From the NCBI GenBank assembly GCA_032988165.1, contig JANTQF010000001.1, positions 333,456 to 397,455 of the forward strand: a stretch of 64,000 nucleotides of DNA. Reading direction: 5' to 3'. The notes beneath the pieces are model-generated. The model did no database searches. It saw only the letters and a list, made by a program, of their open reading frames with translations, and was not told the DNA's origin. Origin of the DNA: Emmonsiellopsis sp. PD_33 (taxonomy: Eukaryota > Ascomycota > Eurotiomycetes > Onygenales > Ajellomycetaceae). Made by a program: the position numbers and the translations under genes. Below are positions 62,362 through 64,000 of the stretch, piece after piece; the first letter of the stretch is position 1, and each line of letters begins with the position of its first letter.

Positions 62362-62726
62362 TATATTTCTAATCTAGCTGGTCAGCTCTGTCTGCTACTA
62401 CAATATATATATTTCTAATATAGCTTATCAGCTGCATGAGGCCCACACATGCCTCTTAACTAAATACAGTTAAAGCTTCAACTAGGTGCAGCTAAAGGAT
62501 AGCCCAGACCAGGCCCAGACTGCGCAGTAATGTGATTCTACTACTACTACTACTTAGTGATAGGGCTTGGCATCCCACCATTGAACGCGGCGTAGCTGAC
62601 TTAGTTCTGTCAAGGGGTGGCCCACACAGGCCCGCAAGTGCCCCTTCACTAAATACGGTTAAAGTTCAACTAGGTGCAGCTAAAGGATAGCCCAGACCGG
62701 GCCCAGACTGCGCAGTAATGTGATTG

Positions 62727-62770
<44 letters not shown>

Positions 62771-63134
62771 AGTGATAGGGCTTGGCATCCCACCGTTGAA
62801 CGCAGCGTAGCCGACTTGATCCTGTCAATGGGTAGCCCAGACTAGGACCAGGTAGCCCAGTGGGCTGCTTAACAGGGCCAGGTGCCCCAGACCTGGCCCA
62901 GGCAGCCTGGTGAAGTGACTCTGCTACTTGTACTACTACTACTACTACTACTACATATATATTTCTAATCTAGTTGGTCAGCTCTGTCTGCAACTACTAT
63001 ATGTATATTTCTAATATAGCTTATCAGCTGCGTGAGGCCCGCACATGCCTCTTAACCAAATACGGTTAAAGCTTCAACTAGGTGCAGCTAAAGGATAGCC
63101 CGGACCGTGCCCAGACTGCACAGTAATGTGATTG

Positions 63135-63169
<35 letters not shown>

Positions 63170-64000
63170 ACTGATAGGGCTTGGCATCCCGCCATTGAAC
63201 ACGGTGTAGCCGACTTGATCCTGTTAAGGGGTAGCCTGGACTAGGACCAGGTAGCCCGGTGGGCTGCTTAAGGAGGCCGGGTGCCCCGGAAGTGGCCCAG
63301 GCGGCCCAGTGAAGTGACTCTACTACTACTACTACTACTTACTGACAGGGCTTGGCATCCCATCATTGAATGCAGCGTAGCCAACTTAGTTCTGTCAAGG
63401 GGTGGCCTGGGCAGGCCCGCAAGTGCCTCTTCACTAAATACAGTTAAAGCTTCAACTAGGTGCAGCTAAAGTATAGCCCGGACCGGGCCCGGACTGCGCA
63501 GTAATGTGATTGTACTACTACTACTACTACTACTACTTACTGATAGGGCTTGGCATCCCGCAGTTGAGGCGGCATAGCTGACTTAGTTCTGTTAAGGGGT
63601 GGCCCAGGCAGGCCCATGTCTGCCTCTTCACTAAATACAGTTGAAGGTTCAACTAGGTGCAGCTAAAGGATAGCCCAGACCAGGCCCAGACTGCACAGTA
63701 ATGTGATTCTACTACTACTACTACTTACTGGCAGGGCCCAGCATCCCGGTGTTGAACAGAGTGTAGCTGACTTGATCCTCTCAACAGGTAGCCCAGACTA
63801 GAACCGGGTAGCCCAGTGGGCTGCTTAAGGGGGCTGGATGCCCCAGATGTGGCCCAGGCAGCCTGGTGAAGTAACTCTGCTACTTCTACTACTACTTCTA
63901 CTACTACTACATATATATTTCTAATCTAGTTGGTCAGCTCTGTCTGCAACTACTATATATATATTTCTAATCTAGCTGGTCAGCTCCCTCATGCAGGCAA
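61200..64000. repeat. Complex satellite with (CTA)n tracts and higher-order structure
   Basis: Three unit types alternate, each bounded by (CTA)n. Type 1 starts 'gggcttggcatccc' and ends 'cgcagtaatgtgatt' (starts near 61,265, 61,687, 62,564, 62,778, 63,177, 63,349 and 63,545). Type 2 has 'gacttgatcctctcaa' and 'gggtagcccagtgggctgc' (near 61,909, 62,815, 63,213 and 63,768). Type 3 has 'atatatttctaatctagttg' and 'gtcagctctgtctgcaac' (near 61,470, 62,055, 62,365, 62,960 and 63,915). The block at 61,892 recurs at 63,751, a step of 1,859 bp. CpG is partly kept. The array continues past the window end. Leu-rich frames (for example 61,613-61,807) are (CTA)n read-through. Confidence 0.88.

Noticed and set aside
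61613..63469. Leu-rich frames in the satellite array
   Set aside because: Produced by (CTA)n and repeat units; they recur with each unit.

Overview
The window looks like a chromosome segment of a filamentous ascomycete (Pezizomycotina, probably Eurotiomycetes). The evidence is GT-AG introns of 49-70 bp, fungal-type secreted enzymes, chromoviral Gypsy elements, Tad-like LINEs and strong repeat-induced C-to-T decay. The taxonomic guess is inference.

There are two sharply different compartments. A gene island at about 17,935-29,330 has ordinary base use with frequent CpG. It holds four intact-looking host genes: a secreted copper amine oxidase (18,690-21,097, one or two introns), a secreted glycine-rich protein (22,565-23,452, minus), an F-box-like/DUF7730-type protein with a coiled-coil tail (25,792-26,994), and a BBE-type FAD-linked oxidoreductase (27,133-28,692, minus, three exons). 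Nearly everything else lacks CpG and is decayed.

Left flank (1-17,934): AT-rich sequence, a ~91-bp degenerate repeat, 37-bp and 36/45-bp minisatellites, and a run of intron-bearing genes broken mainly by CpG transitions. These include an rve (DDE) integrase of four exons (13,582-15,299, minus), a three-exon histone H3-like gene (17,185-17,767, plus) and several unknown proteins. Together they may be the remains of a multigene mobile element.

Right flank (29,331-64,000): a short Spo11/TopVI-A-like remnant, then three nested Gypsy elements. The oldest, A (plus strand), is split by B (35,277-48,262, 254-bp LTRs, target duplication ctatc), which is split by D (36,046-43,457, 297-bp LTRs, target duplication ttcag). 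A is then truncated by a tRNA-like sequence joined to a 5'-truncated LINE (49,319-53,439) that carries its own inverted-repeat insertion. A second, heavily decayed LINE on the minus strand (~55.7-60.2 kb) and two inverted-repeat elements follow. The end (61,200-64,000) is a complex satellite whose units are separated by (CTA)n tracts and whose copies differ largely at CpG sites.
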